6,187 bases of DNA from NCBI GenBank assembly GCA_030609865.1, contig JAUWSZ010000169.1:1-6187 (forward strand). The letters run 5' to 3'. The stretch's first letter is position 1. Every line of letters starts with the position of its first letter. The notes beneath the pieces were generated by a model. The model was given only the letters and a program-made list of their open reading frames with translations. It was not told the origin of the DNA and did no database searches. This document shows, piece after piece, positions 1 to 5,627 of the stretch. Source of the stretch: a bacterium (GTDB lineage Bacteria > Desulfobacterota > DSWW01). The translations under genes and the position numbers were made by a program.

Positions 1-1485
1 CTCGCCGAGTCCCTGAAGGACTTCGACGCCCTCGTCGTTCGGGGCCGAACCAGGCTGACGGCGGATTTGATCGAAAAGGCGGATCGGCTGAAGGTGGTCG
101 GAAGGGCCGGGACCGGCCTGGACAACATCGACATCGAAGCGGCGACCAAGCGGGGAATCGCCGTGATGAACACGCCCGGAGGGAACACGGTTACCACCGC
201 TGAGCACGCCCTTTCCATGCTGTTCTCCCTGACCCGCAACGTTCCCCAGGCGTCTGCCTCGATGAGGGCGGGCAAGTGGGAGAAGAAGAAGTTTCAGGGG
301 CGGGAGCTCTTTCACAAGACCCTGGGCGTACTCGGGCTGGGACAGATCGGCAGCGTGGTTGCGGACCGGGCCAAGGGCCTGAAGATGGACGTGATCGCCT
401 ACGACCCCTACCTCACGGCCGAGCTGGCGCAGAAGAAGGGGGTGGAGGCCGTCACGATCGACGAGCTGCTGGCCCGCTCCGACTACATCACGGTTCATGT
501 CCCGCTGAACAAGAGCACGCACCATCTCCTCAACGCGGAGGCCTTCTCCAAGATGAAGGACGGCGTCATGCTCGTCCACTGCGCCCGAGGCGGCATCGTC
601 GACGAGCAGGCCCTGCTCGAGGCCCTGAAGAGCGGGAAGGTGGCGGGCGCCGCCCTGGACGTGTTCGAGACCGAACCCCCCGGGGAGAATCCCCTGCTGG
701 CCCTCGACAACGTGATCTGCACGCCCCACCTGGGAGCCTCCACGGCCGAGGCGCAGGTGAACGTGGCCGTGGCGGTGGCCGAACAGATCGCCGACTATCT
801 GACCAAGGGCCTGATCCGGAATACGGTGAACGTCCCGTCCGTGAGCAAGGAGAGCCTGACCCTGCTCCGACCCTACATCCGTCTGTGCGAGAGGATCGGA
901 AGCCTCTACGCCCAGATGTCCTCCGGGCCCGTGGAAGAGGTGCGCGCGGAGTACTCCGGTAACCTGGCCGACTACGAATCCCGGCCGCTGACCGTGGCCC
1001 TCCTGAAGGGCCTCCTCGAGCCGATGCGTGAAGAGGAGACGGTCAACTACGTCAACGCGCCCCTGATCGCGGAAGACCAGGGGATCCGCGTCACGGAAGG
1101 GACGACAAAGAGGGACGTGAACTTCACGAACAAGGTCAGTATCTATCTCCGTTCAGGCTCGAAAGAGGACTGCCTGGTGGGCGCCGTATTCGGCAAAGAC
1201 GGACCTCCGCGGTTGGTGCGAATGAACCAGTATTTTGTGGAGGCCATCCTGGAGGGCAACATGCTCATCATGGAGAACCTGGACAAGCGGGGCACCATCG
1301 GCGCGATCGGGGTCCTGCTCGCAGAAAACGAGATCAACATCGCAGGCTTCCATCTCGGTCGAGACAAGGAAGGCGGAAAGGCCGTTGCCTTCATCAACGT
1401 GGACGCTCCGGTTCCCAGGGAGGTCCTGGAGAAGGCGTCACGGCTTCCGAACATCCTTTCCGTCAAACAGATTACCTTTGGGTGA
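1..1485 (+). CDS. serA: D-3-phosphoglycerate dehydrogenase, 5'-truncated by the window edge
   Basis: Oxidises 3-phosphoglycerate to 3-phosphohydroxypyruvate with NAD+, the first step of serine synthesis in the cytoplasm. The reading frame is open from base 1, so the true start lies upstream; about 494 residues are present and roughly 30 are probably missing compared with ~525-530 aa relatives. The dinucleotide-binding motif GLGQIG is at 334-351. The catalytic triad of the D-2-hydroxyacid dehydrogenases is intact: Arg in CARGG (586-588), Glu in ETEPP (673-675) and His in TPHLG (727-729). About 200 further residues follow. They fit the intervening allosteric substrate-binding domain plus a C-terminal ACT domain (from about 1260, LIMENLDKRGTIGAIG), as in the long serine-regulated enzymes of Mycobacterium and Bacillus. 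Feedback inhibition by serine is therefore plausible but not shown. purA follows on the same strand after 109 bp. Confidence 0.96.
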   Translation, partial: LAESLKDFDALVVRGRTRLTADLIEKADRLKVVGRAGTGLDNIDIEAATKRGIAVMNTPGGNTVTTAEHALSMLFSLTRNVPQASASMRAGKWEKKKFQGRELFHKTLGVLGLGQIGSVVADRAKGLKMDVIAYDPYLTAELAQKKGVEAVTIDELLARSDYITVHVPLNKSTHHLLNAEAFSKMKDGVMLVHCARGGIVDEQALLEALKSGKVAGAALDVFETEPPGENPLLALDNVICTPHLGASTAEAQVNVAVAVAEQIADYLTKGLIRNTVNVPSVSKESLTLLRPYIRLCERIGSLYAQMSSGPVEEVRAEYSGNLADYESRPLTVALLKGLLEPMREEETVNYVNAPLIAEDQGIRVTEGTTKRDVNFTNKVSIYLRSGSKEDCLVGAVFGKDGPPRLVRMNQYFVEAILEGNMLIMENLDKRGTIGAIGVLLAENEINIAGFHLGRDKEGGKAVAFINVDAPVPREVLEKASRLPNILSVKQITFG

Positions 1486-1520
1486 GCGCCGGCATTCGTC
1501 CGTCCGTGTCCGGCCCACTT

Positions 1521-1543
1521 CAAAAGGACCAGAATCCCTTTTG
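1521..1543 (+). other. Inverted repeat in the serA-purA gap
   Basis: CAAAAGG (1521-1527) and CCTTTTG (1537-1543) form a perfect 7-bp inverted repeat with a 9-nt loop. No T-run follows, so it does not look like an intrinsic terminator. It could be a weak attenuating or mRNA-processing hairpin, or chance. I see no convincing promoter in the 109-bp gap, so serA-purA co-transcription is likely. Confidence 0.3.
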
Positions 1544-1594
1544 CCCAAGCCCTTGAGACAGGGGAAGTCTGCGCGATTCTAGGGAGAAAATGAA

Positions 1595-2893
1595 ATGAAC
1601 AGTGTCGTCATTGTAGGTGCCCAGTGGGGAGACGAAGGCAAGGGGAAGGTGGTCGACTACTTTGCGAAGCAGGCGAACACCATCGTCCGCTACGCAGGAG
1701 GCAACAATGCCGGCCACACGATCGTCGTGAAAGGCGAGAAAACGATCCTGCACCTGATTCCTTCCGGCGTCCTTCATCCGGGGAAGGTGGGTGTACTGGG
1801 CAACGGTATGGTCGTGGATCCGGCGGTGCTCTTGAAGGAGATGGAGGGCCTGAGCAAAAAGGGAATCAAGCTCACGGCGAAGAATTTCTTCATCAGCGAG
1901 AGGGCGCACCTCATCATGCCCTACCACCGCAGGATCGACATCGCCCGGGAAGGGGCAAAGACCAAGAAGGGGAAGATCGGGACCACCGGGAGGGGGATCG
2001 GTCCGGCCTATGAAGACAAGGCAAACCGGGACGGCATCCGGTTCGTCGATCTGCTCAACGAGGAGGTGTTCGAAGAACGCCTTCGGGCCGCGCTCAAGGA
2101 GAAGAACGCCTACCTGAAACACGTTTTGAAGCAGCCCGGGTTTTCGTTCACCGCCGTCCGGAAGGAATACCTCGGCTATGCGAGGAGGCTGAAGCGGTAC
2201 GTGACCGATGTCTCCCAGCTCCTGGACGGTATGCTGATGAAGGGGAAAAGGATCCTTTTCGAGGGGGCCCAGGGAACCCTGCTCGACATCGACCACGGCA
2301 CCTACCCGTTCGTGACTTCCTCGAGCGCGGGGGTTGGGGGCGTGCTGGCCGGCTGCGGCGTTGCTCCCTACTTTCTTCAGGAAATCGTCGGCGTGATCAA
2401 GGCGTACACGACCCGGGTCGGGGGAGGGCCGTTTCCTACCGAGCTTGACGACGAGGTGGGCGCGCACCTGCGCCGGGAGGGAGAGGAGTACGGCGCCACG
2501 ACCGGCCGGGCCCGTCGGTGCGGCTGGTTCGACGCAGTGGTCGGACGCTATGGCGTGAGGGTCAACGGGTTCACCGGGCTCGCCCTGACCAAGCTCGATA
2601 CCCTGACCGGCCTCGATCCGCTCCGGATCTGTACGGGCTATCGGGTGGGCAGGAGACGGATCACGGAATTCCCGTCCGACATTCGACAGACGGAACAGGC
2701 GAAGCCGATCTACGAGGACCTGCCGGGCTGGAAAGAGGATATCCGGGGCGCCCGCAGCCTGGAGGATCTGCCTCGCAACACGATTCGGTACGTGAGAAGG
2801 ATCGAGGCGCTCGTGGGCGTTCCGTTCTTCCTCGTGTCGGTGGGCCCGCAGAGACAGCAGAGCATCGTCATCGAGAATCCCTTCGAAACTTGA
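1595..2893 (+). CDS. purA: Adenylosuccinate synthetase
   Basis: Joins IMP and aspartate using GTP to make adenylosuccinate, the first committed step from IMP to AMP, in the cytoplasm. The product is 432 aa, the usual bacterial length. Family signatures are in order: GDEGKGK at residues 12-18, with the catalytic Asp13; NNAGHT around 37-42, with catalytic His41; GTTGRGIGPAYEDK at 129-142 (IMP binding); QGTLLDIDHGTYPFV from residue 226; TTGRARR at 302-308, with the arginines of the IMP/GTP contact loop; and KLDTLTGL near 330. The C-terminal VGPQRQQSI is also typical. The start at 1595 is supported by AGGGAG (1581-1586) 8 nt upstream. An ATG at 1590 is closed after one codon. The gene is complete with no frameshift and has the high GC of serA. 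Whether it shares the serA transcript or has its own promoter cannot be decided by eye. Confidence 0.98.
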   Translation: MNSVVIVGAQWGDEGKGKVVDYFAKQANTIVRYAGGNNAGHTIVVKGEKTILHLIPSGVLHPGKVGVLGNGMVVDPAVLLKEMEGLSKKGIKLTAKNFFISERAHLIMPYHRRIDIAREGAKTKKGKIGTTGRGIGPAYEDKANRDGIRFVDLLNEEVFEERLRAALKEKNAYLKHVLKQPGFSFTAVRKEYLGYARRLKRYVTDVSQLLDGMLMKGKRILFEGAQGTLLDIDHGTYPFVTSSSAGVGGVLAGCGVAPYFLQEIVGVIKAYTTRVGGGPFPTELDDEVGAHLRREGEEYGATTGRARRCGWFDAVVGRYGVRVNGFTGLALTKLDTLTGLDPLRICTGYRVGRRRITEFPSDIRQTEQAKPIYEDLPGWKEDIRGARSLEDLPRNTIRYVRRIEALVGVPFFLVSVGPQRQQSIVIENPFET

Positions 2894-2903
2894 GCCTCAA
2901 ACC

Positions 2904-2932
2904 TTGCAAATCAGCGCCTGAGTCATTAAAAT
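2904..2932 (+). promoter_or_regulatory. Sigma-70-type promoter of the tRNA unit
   Basis: TTGCAA (2904-2909) and TAAAAT (2927-2932) are separated by exactly 17 bp. They match the -35 and -10 consensus at 4/6 and 5/6 positions. Transcription would begin near 2939-2940, leaving about 12 nt before tRNA-Lys. The promoter begins 11 bp after the purA stop, which implies that the tRNAs are transcribed independently of purA. No terminator separates purA from it, so read-through is also possible. Confidence 0.7.
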
Positions 2933-2951
2933 AGGAAGGTTTCATGGAACA

Positions 2952-3027
2952 GGGCCGTTAACTCAGTCGGTAGAGTATCTGCCTTTTAAGCAGAGAGCCG
3001 CTGGTTCGAGTCCAGCACGGCCCACCA
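2952..3027 (+). tRNA. tRNA-Lys(UUU), CCA encoded
   Basis: Folds into a complete cloverleaf. The acceptor GGGCCGT pairs with ACGGCCC (3017-3023). The D stem is ACTC/GAGT with an 8-nt loop, the anticodon stem TCTGC/GCAGA encloses loop CTTTTAA, the variable loop has 5 nt, and the T stem GCTGG/CCAGC encloses TTCGAGT. The anticodon TTT at 2985-2987 reads AAA and AAG lysine codons. The body is 73 nt (to 3024, discriminator A), followed by a genomically encoded CCA at 3025-3027. It is first in a two-tRNA unit. Confidence 0.97.
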
Positions 3028-3087
3028 GTTAGCAAAGAGGACAGGAGCCAAGCACAGCCATCCTTGAGTAGAGCATAGTAATCAGAC

Positions 3088-3165
3088 GTCCCCATCGTCT
3101 AGCCTGGCCAAGGACACCGCCCTTTCACGGCGGCAACACCGGTTCGAATCCGGTTGGGGACGCCA
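3088..3165 (+). tRNA. tRNA-Glu(UUC), CCA encoded
   Basis: The acceptor GTCCCCA pairs with TGGGGAC (3155-3161). The D arm is closed by GTC/GAC. The anticodon stem CCGCC/GGCGG encloses loop CTTTCAC, and the T arm carries the TTCGAAT loop between CCGG and CCGG. The anticodon TTC at 3124-3126 reads GAA/GAG glutamate codons. The body is 75 nt with discriminator G3162 and an encoded CCA (3163-3165). In bacteria this tRNA also feeds tetrapyrrole synthesis through glutamyl-tRNA reductase where that pathway is present. The 60-nt spacer from tRNA-Lys shows no gene. Confidence 0.97.
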
Positions 3166-3180
3166 TTTTTATCATTCCCC

Positions 3181-3219
3181 GGCGGTTAAATCGAGATGGA
3201 CGGTTTAACCGCCTTTTTT
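3181..3219 (+). terminator. Rho-independent terminator of the tRNA unit
   Basis: A perfect 10-bp stem, GGCGGTTAAA (3181-3190) with TTTAACCGCC (3204-3213), has a 13-nt loop and is followed at once by six Ts (3214-3219). It sits 15 nt after the tRNA-Glu CCA, so it ends the Lys-Glu transcript. It also marks the right edge of the GC-rich housekeeping DNA. Its loop has TCGAGAT (3191-3197), complementary to ATCTCGA at 3229-3235, which may be chance. Confidence 0.9.
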
Positions 3220-3521
3220 CCCGCCCAAATCTCGACCTCTTCGATCTCCATTCCTTAATTATTATCAAAAGCTTGAACGAATCCGCCGGCACACGATCAT
3301 GGACTGCGGGTTCGATCCCTCTTGTTTTCGTGGGTGTAATCCCGAAAGGGGGAACGACCTGGGGCAACACTTTTCTTTACCCATCGATTCAATTGCGGTA
3401 GTATCGCCGGCATGTCACTCAAACTGAAAATCAAAGAAAGGCTGATACTTCTTGAATTGTCGCTACGGGATTGAAGAAAGATCAGGGGCCAAGAAACCAG
3501 GAGGCTTGAAAAGAGGAAGAT
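3220..3521. other. Intergenic stretch at the left boundary of the AT-rich insert
   Basis: About 300 bases without a convincing gene. It contains a T-arm-like scrap (GGG-TTCGAT-CCC, 3308-3319) with no matching acceptor or anticodon arm. It also contains a short hairpin with a GAAA loop (CCC-GAAA-GGG, 3341-3350) and a candidate promoter at 3376-3404 for the next gene. The minus-strand frame across it runs into the tRNA-Glu antisense and is spurious. Composition changes here from GC-rich to AT-rich. Confidence 0.6.
3376..3404 (+). promoter_or_regulatory. Candidate promoter of the unknown two-gene cassette
   Basis: TTTACC (3376-3381) and TAGTAT (3399-3404) lie 17 bp apart, each matching 4 of 6 consensus positions for a sigma-70 promoter. 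Transcription would start near 3411, giving a leader of about 110 nt before the gene at 3522. It is weaker than the tRNA promoter and is called mainly on spacing and position. Confidence 0.4.
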
Positions 3522-4415
3522 ATGCAATTATCACAGCAAGATGTAGAACTTTTTTACATGCTTTATCCTGCATTGTTGGCATACGTAAATGCAGAGAAGA
3601 AGCTTCTCAAGCAAGCTACGACACCCGATGAATTTATGTCGCAATCTGTCGAGGACAGAGTGAGGGTAAGAGATCAACTCTATGCGAATATTGAATTCAT
3701 TGATTCGTTTGCCGAAGAAAATCCATTCTGTTTTTCTGATGAAGAATTGGCAATCATTCGAAGCTGGAAACATTCTGTCCGAGGCAGTTTCTATTTGTTT
3801 CGTCATCTAAAGAAACATTCCATTTTTCTCAGTTCAAGCTCTCCCCCCCGAACCTATGGGGTTCTCTCCTTATCCGACAGATTGAAAGATCTCTTTCCTT
3901 ACTTGCCCGTCATGGTCGAAGCGGCGTTGCTTCCTTTCAAAGGCCGGATCATCTATGACGGCTATTTGTCAGCATATCGGGTGCATTTCGGAGGGGGGAT
4001 TCGAAGAGGCTTCAAGGAGTCCTACGATCAGGCAAAAGCCAGCTTTGGGATCATCACCTCGTTGCCGTTTATTCAAACGGAACAGGAACGAACAGATGAG
4101 GACAGTCTGAAATACTATCTCAAGAATGAGAGAAATCGTGAGTATCACTGGGAAGAAATACAAGATTTGATCCGCAAAGATCCAAAACTCAGGATCGTTT
4201 TTCATCAGGAAATGGGAAAGTCTTATGCTCGGACATATGCCAGGCGATTACGCGACGTGGGGATAGGTGACGCGTGGTTCGGAATACTGGAAGGTCTGAT
4301 TGTTGCCAGTGGCAAGACAAAACAAGACGTTGAGAAAAACCTTGAGGACATTGTGCCCTCAAACCAGCTACAATATGTGTATCTTTACCGATTAAAATCC
4401 AAAGGAAAGAGTTGA
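3522..4415 (+). CDS. Unrecognised 297-aa protein, first gene of a coupled pair
   Basis: I do not recognise a named family. The sequence has the evenness of a real protein. A helical, charged N-terminal part (about 1-100) is followed by a motif-like core with LPFKGRIIYDG at 137-147, FGGGIRRGF at 156-164 and GIITSLP at 176-182, and then a basic, charged C-terminal third. From memory, this core resembles uncharacterised proteins of methanogens and syntrophic bacteria; I could not verify that. No signal peptide, membrane segment or known catalytic motif is seen, so a soluble cytoplasmic protein is likely. The start at 3522 follows AGAGGA (3512-3517) by 4 nt, and a stop lies in frame five codons upstream. 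A C7 run (3843-3849) sits inside the gene. Base composition is clearly lower in GC than serA/purA, which suggests acquisition. The next gene begins 2 nt after its stop. Confidence 0.85.
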   Translation: MQLSQQDVELFYMLYPALLAYVNAEKKLLKQATTPDEFMSQSVEDRVRVRDQLYANIEFIDSFAEENPFCFSDEELAIIRSWKHSVRGSFYLFRHLKKHSIFLSSSSPPRTYGVLSLSDRLKDLFPYLPVMVEAALLPFKGRIIYDGYLSAYRVHFGGGIRRGFKESYDQAKASFGIITSLPFIQTEQERTDEDSLKYYLKNERNREYHWEEIQDLIRKDPKLRIVFHQEMGKSYARTYARRLRDVGIGDAWFGILEGLIVASGKTKQDVEKNLEDIVPSNQLQYVYLYRLKSKGKS

Positions 4416-4417
4416 TT

Positions 4418-4726
4418 ATGGACACAGATGACCTCACGGAAATGGCTTATGAAATGATCACCGTGGCAGGGAAGATTTCTGAATACCTTGCCTGTGACAT
4501 TGGTGTCCGAAGCAAGGATTGCAATAACGAGGACGATTATCTCACGGGGATATATAGGTTTCTCCGAGGCCTCATTCGTCGGCCGCGATCCTATCTGGAA
4601 TTTTGGAATCTTGAAGATGAGGTCGATCCCAAAATTTTCAAGAAAGAAGTGGCGAACCTGGTTGAGCATATTTCTACAACCCTTGCTACCCCAATCTCGG
4701 AGAGGGGGCCAACATCATTTGATTAG
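4418..4726 (+). CDS. Unrecognised 102-aa acidic protein, second gene of a coupled pair
   Basis: No family is recognised. It is a small protein, predicted mainly helical and acidic overall. A basic patch, RFLRGLIRRPRS, lies at about residues 47-58, followed by acidic LEFWNLEDEVD at 60-70 and a last amphipathic helix around 74-90. Two cysteines (26 and 35) are not in a metal-binding spacing that I know. It starts 2 nt after the stop of the 297-aa gene, so the two are almost surely co-transcribed and translationally coupled. The ATG at 4418 is preferred. A TTG at 4412, overlapping the upstream stop as TTGA and lying 5 nt after AGGA (4403-4406), is a real alternative that would add two residues. 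The arrangement suggests a partner of the larger protein, but nothing in the sequence shows what they do. Confidence 0.75.
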   Translation: MDTDDLTEMAYEMITVAGKISEYLACDIGVRSKDCNNEDDYLTGIYRFLRGLIRRPRSYLEFWNLEDEVDPKIFKKEVANLVEHISTTLATPISERGPTSFD

Positions 4727-4772
4727 CACTTCTTTTCGGACGACTGATGAAGACAGAAAGCGAGTCATTCCG

Positions 4773-4786
4773 GATCAAGTTTGATC
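4773..4786. repeat. Short palindrome upstream of the CcbP-like gene
   Basis: GATCAA (4773-4778) and TTGATC (4781-4786) form a perfect dyad with a 2-bp centre, 24 bp before the ATG at 4811. It could be an operator for a dimeric regulator. The half-sites are in the opposite order to an FNR box, so that assignment does not fit. Confidence 0.3.
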
Positions 4787-4810
4787 TTGCAAAGAAATTT
4801 GAGTGTATCC

Positions 4811-5182
4811 ATGTCGAAAGCTAAGAAAGACGAAACCCGTGAGCATAGGATCATGAGGGAAATCGTCGTTGATGCATATGGCGCCGAAGAGCAGGCAATG
4901 GGATGGTACTACTACCTTGAAGACACTCTCAATTTCCCTTTTACGGCAAGATGTGTTGTGAAAAGAACTATATCTCCACTCAAGGTAGGAGATGAAATTG
5001 AGATTCTATCTATGGCCCCGGAAGAAGAATGTCAACAAGAAATGTTTGTCATGATGCCTTGGGAAAGGGATGGTTTAGCGGTGCCTCTTATGCAGCTTGA
5101 AGTAGTTCAAGGAGATGAACAGACTTGCGAAGCTGTAAGAGACTGGCATTATTGGGTTTGCCGTGGGTATACATTCGGGTAG
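4811..5182 (+). CDS. CcbP-family calcium-binding protein (Calci_bind_CcbP type)
   Basis: A 123-aa soluble acidic protein matching, from memory, the family of Anabaena CcbP. That protein binds calcium and holds down free Ca2+ until it is removed during heterocyst formation. Family-like features are GWYYYLEDTLNFPFTA at 31-46, ISPLKVGDEIEIL at 54-66, the acidic PEEE at 70-73, VPLMQLEVV at 91-99, and the C-terminal DWHYWVCRGYTF at 111-122. Length is close to that of the cyanobacterial protein. What a member does in this kind of organism is unknown; calcium buffering or a general metal or protein-binding role is only inference. The ATG at 4811 is chosen because the conserved part begins soon after it, but its ribosome-binding site is weak (GAGTG, 4801-4805). 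A TTG at 4781 would add ten residues. It follows the unknown pair after 84 bp and may have its own promoter. Confidence 0.75.
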   Translation: MSKAKKDETREHRIMREIVVDAYGAEEQAMGWYYYLEDTLNFPFTARCVVKRTISPLKVGDEIEILSMAPEEECQQEMFVMMPWERDGLAVPLMQLEVVQGDEQTCEAVRDWHYWVCRGYTFG

Positions 5183-5186
5183 AATA

Positions 5187-5202
5187 CAGAAATGCCTTTC
5201 TG
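5187..5202. repeat. Inverted repeat 1 between the CcbP-like and DUF433 genes
   Basis: CAGAAA (5187-5192) and TTTCTG (5197-5202) make a perfect 6-bp stem with a TGCC loop, starting 4 nt after the CcbP-like stop codon. No T-run follows, so it is not a classical terminator. Confidence 0.4.
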
Positions 5203-5208
5203 CGACGG

Positions 5209-5226
5209 GATGATCAAAAGATCATC
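5209..5226. repeat. Inverted repeat 2 between the CcbP-like and DUF433 genes
   Basis: GATGATC (5209-5215) and GATCATC (5220-5226) make a perfect 7-bp stem with an AAAA loop. It is followed by an A-rich stretch rather than a T-run on the plus strand. It could be an operator-like dyad or an RNA hairpin in the 3' end of the CcbP-like transcript. Confidence 0.45.
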
Positions 5227-5280
5227 AAAATGAGACCCTTCAGAGAGAGTAAGAAATTGGCATATCTTGTGTTATCATAT

Positions 5281-5297
5281 GAGTTCTGCATGAACTC
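5281..5297. promoter_or_regulatory. Inverted repeat 3, candidate antitoxin operator
   Basis: GAGTTC (5281-5286) and GAACTC (5292-5297) form a perfect 6-bp dyad with a 5-bp centre. It lies 15 bp before the DUF433 start and just upstream of its ribosome-binding site. Antitoxins commonly repress their own operon by binding such a dyad; that role here is inferred from position. Confidence 0.4.
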
Positions 5298-5312
5298 GAA
5301 AAGGGAGAGGCC

Positions 5313-5546
5313 ATGAAAGAAGCCATGATTGTCTGCGATCCTGAGATTCTGAATGGGAAACCAGTGGTCCAAGGCACCCGGGTTTCTGTTGCACTGGTCT
5401 TGCCGTGTATCGCTTCAGGAATGACCAGGGAGGAAATCCTCCAAGGTTATCCAACGCTATCCGAAGAGGGATTGGATGCGGCCCTGGATTGCGCTGCGAG
5501 ACAGTTTCAGGGTGAGGAAATCAGAACCTACGGGAACAAGGTCTGA
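5313..5546 (+). CDS. DUF433 family protein, putative antitoxin without a visible toxin
   Basis: A 77-aa protein with the DUF433 signature: CDPEILNGKPVVQGTRVSV at about 8-26, a helix-turn-helix-like stretch ASGMTREEILQGYPTLSEEGL at 34-54, and a terminal helix DAALDCAARQF at 55-65. Length is normal for the family, and nothing is missing from the core. Many DUF433 proteins are encoded just before a PIN-like (DUF5615) toxin and are treated as its antitoxin and autorepressor. The ATG at 5313 has a strong AGGGAG (5302-5307) 5 nt upstream. The usual downstream partner is absent: the next 80 bp hold no matching reading frame, and the following gene is a convergent metabolic gene. It may therefore be an orphan antitoxin or a regulator serving a distant toxin. 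GC in one sampled block is about 53%, between the unknown pair and the core genes. Confidence 0.85.
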   Translation: MKEAMIVCDPEILNGKPVVQGTRVSVALVLPCIASGMTREEILQGYPTLSEEGLDAALDCAARQFQGEEIRTYGNKV

Positions 5547-5627
5547 TAATCGCGTTCACAGACCGTCAACAAGCTGATTATGATTTGCAGGAGGTAGAGA
5601 CCCCCGGTTTTATTCAGCAAGAGCAGT

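Noticed and set aside
1520..2467. Long minus-strand frame (315 codons) opposite purA
   Set aside because: It lies wholly opposite well-supported purA coding sequence; long antisense frames are expected in GC-rich genes.
3257..3327. A third tRNA gene suggested by the GGGTTCGATCCC string
   Set aside because: The T stem pairs poorly beyond three base pairs, and no acceptor, anticodon arm or CCA can be built around it.
3125..3370. Minus-strand 81-codon frame ending in SPTGFEPVLPP
   Set aside because: Its end is the antisense of tRNA-Glu, a well-known source of false proteins with a TGFEPV ending, and it also crosses the terminator.
3412..3474. Possible 20-residue leader peptide (start MSLKLKIKERL)
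   Set aside because: It has no ribosome-binding site and starts at the predicted transcription start; no codon runs suggest attenuation.
4488..4784. 98-codon plus-strand frame overlapping the 102-aa gene
   Set aside because: It overlaps the better-placed coupled gene in another frame and has no ribosome-binding site or family features.
5125..5316. 63-codon plus-strand frame across the CcbP-DUF433 gap
   Set aside because: It begins inside the CcbP-like gene, spans the inverted repeats and has no recognisable content.
5540..5627. Possible toxin remnant after DUF433
   Set aside because: The open frame there (GLIIAFTDRQQADYDL) shows no PIN-like motif that I could defend, and it has no start signal.
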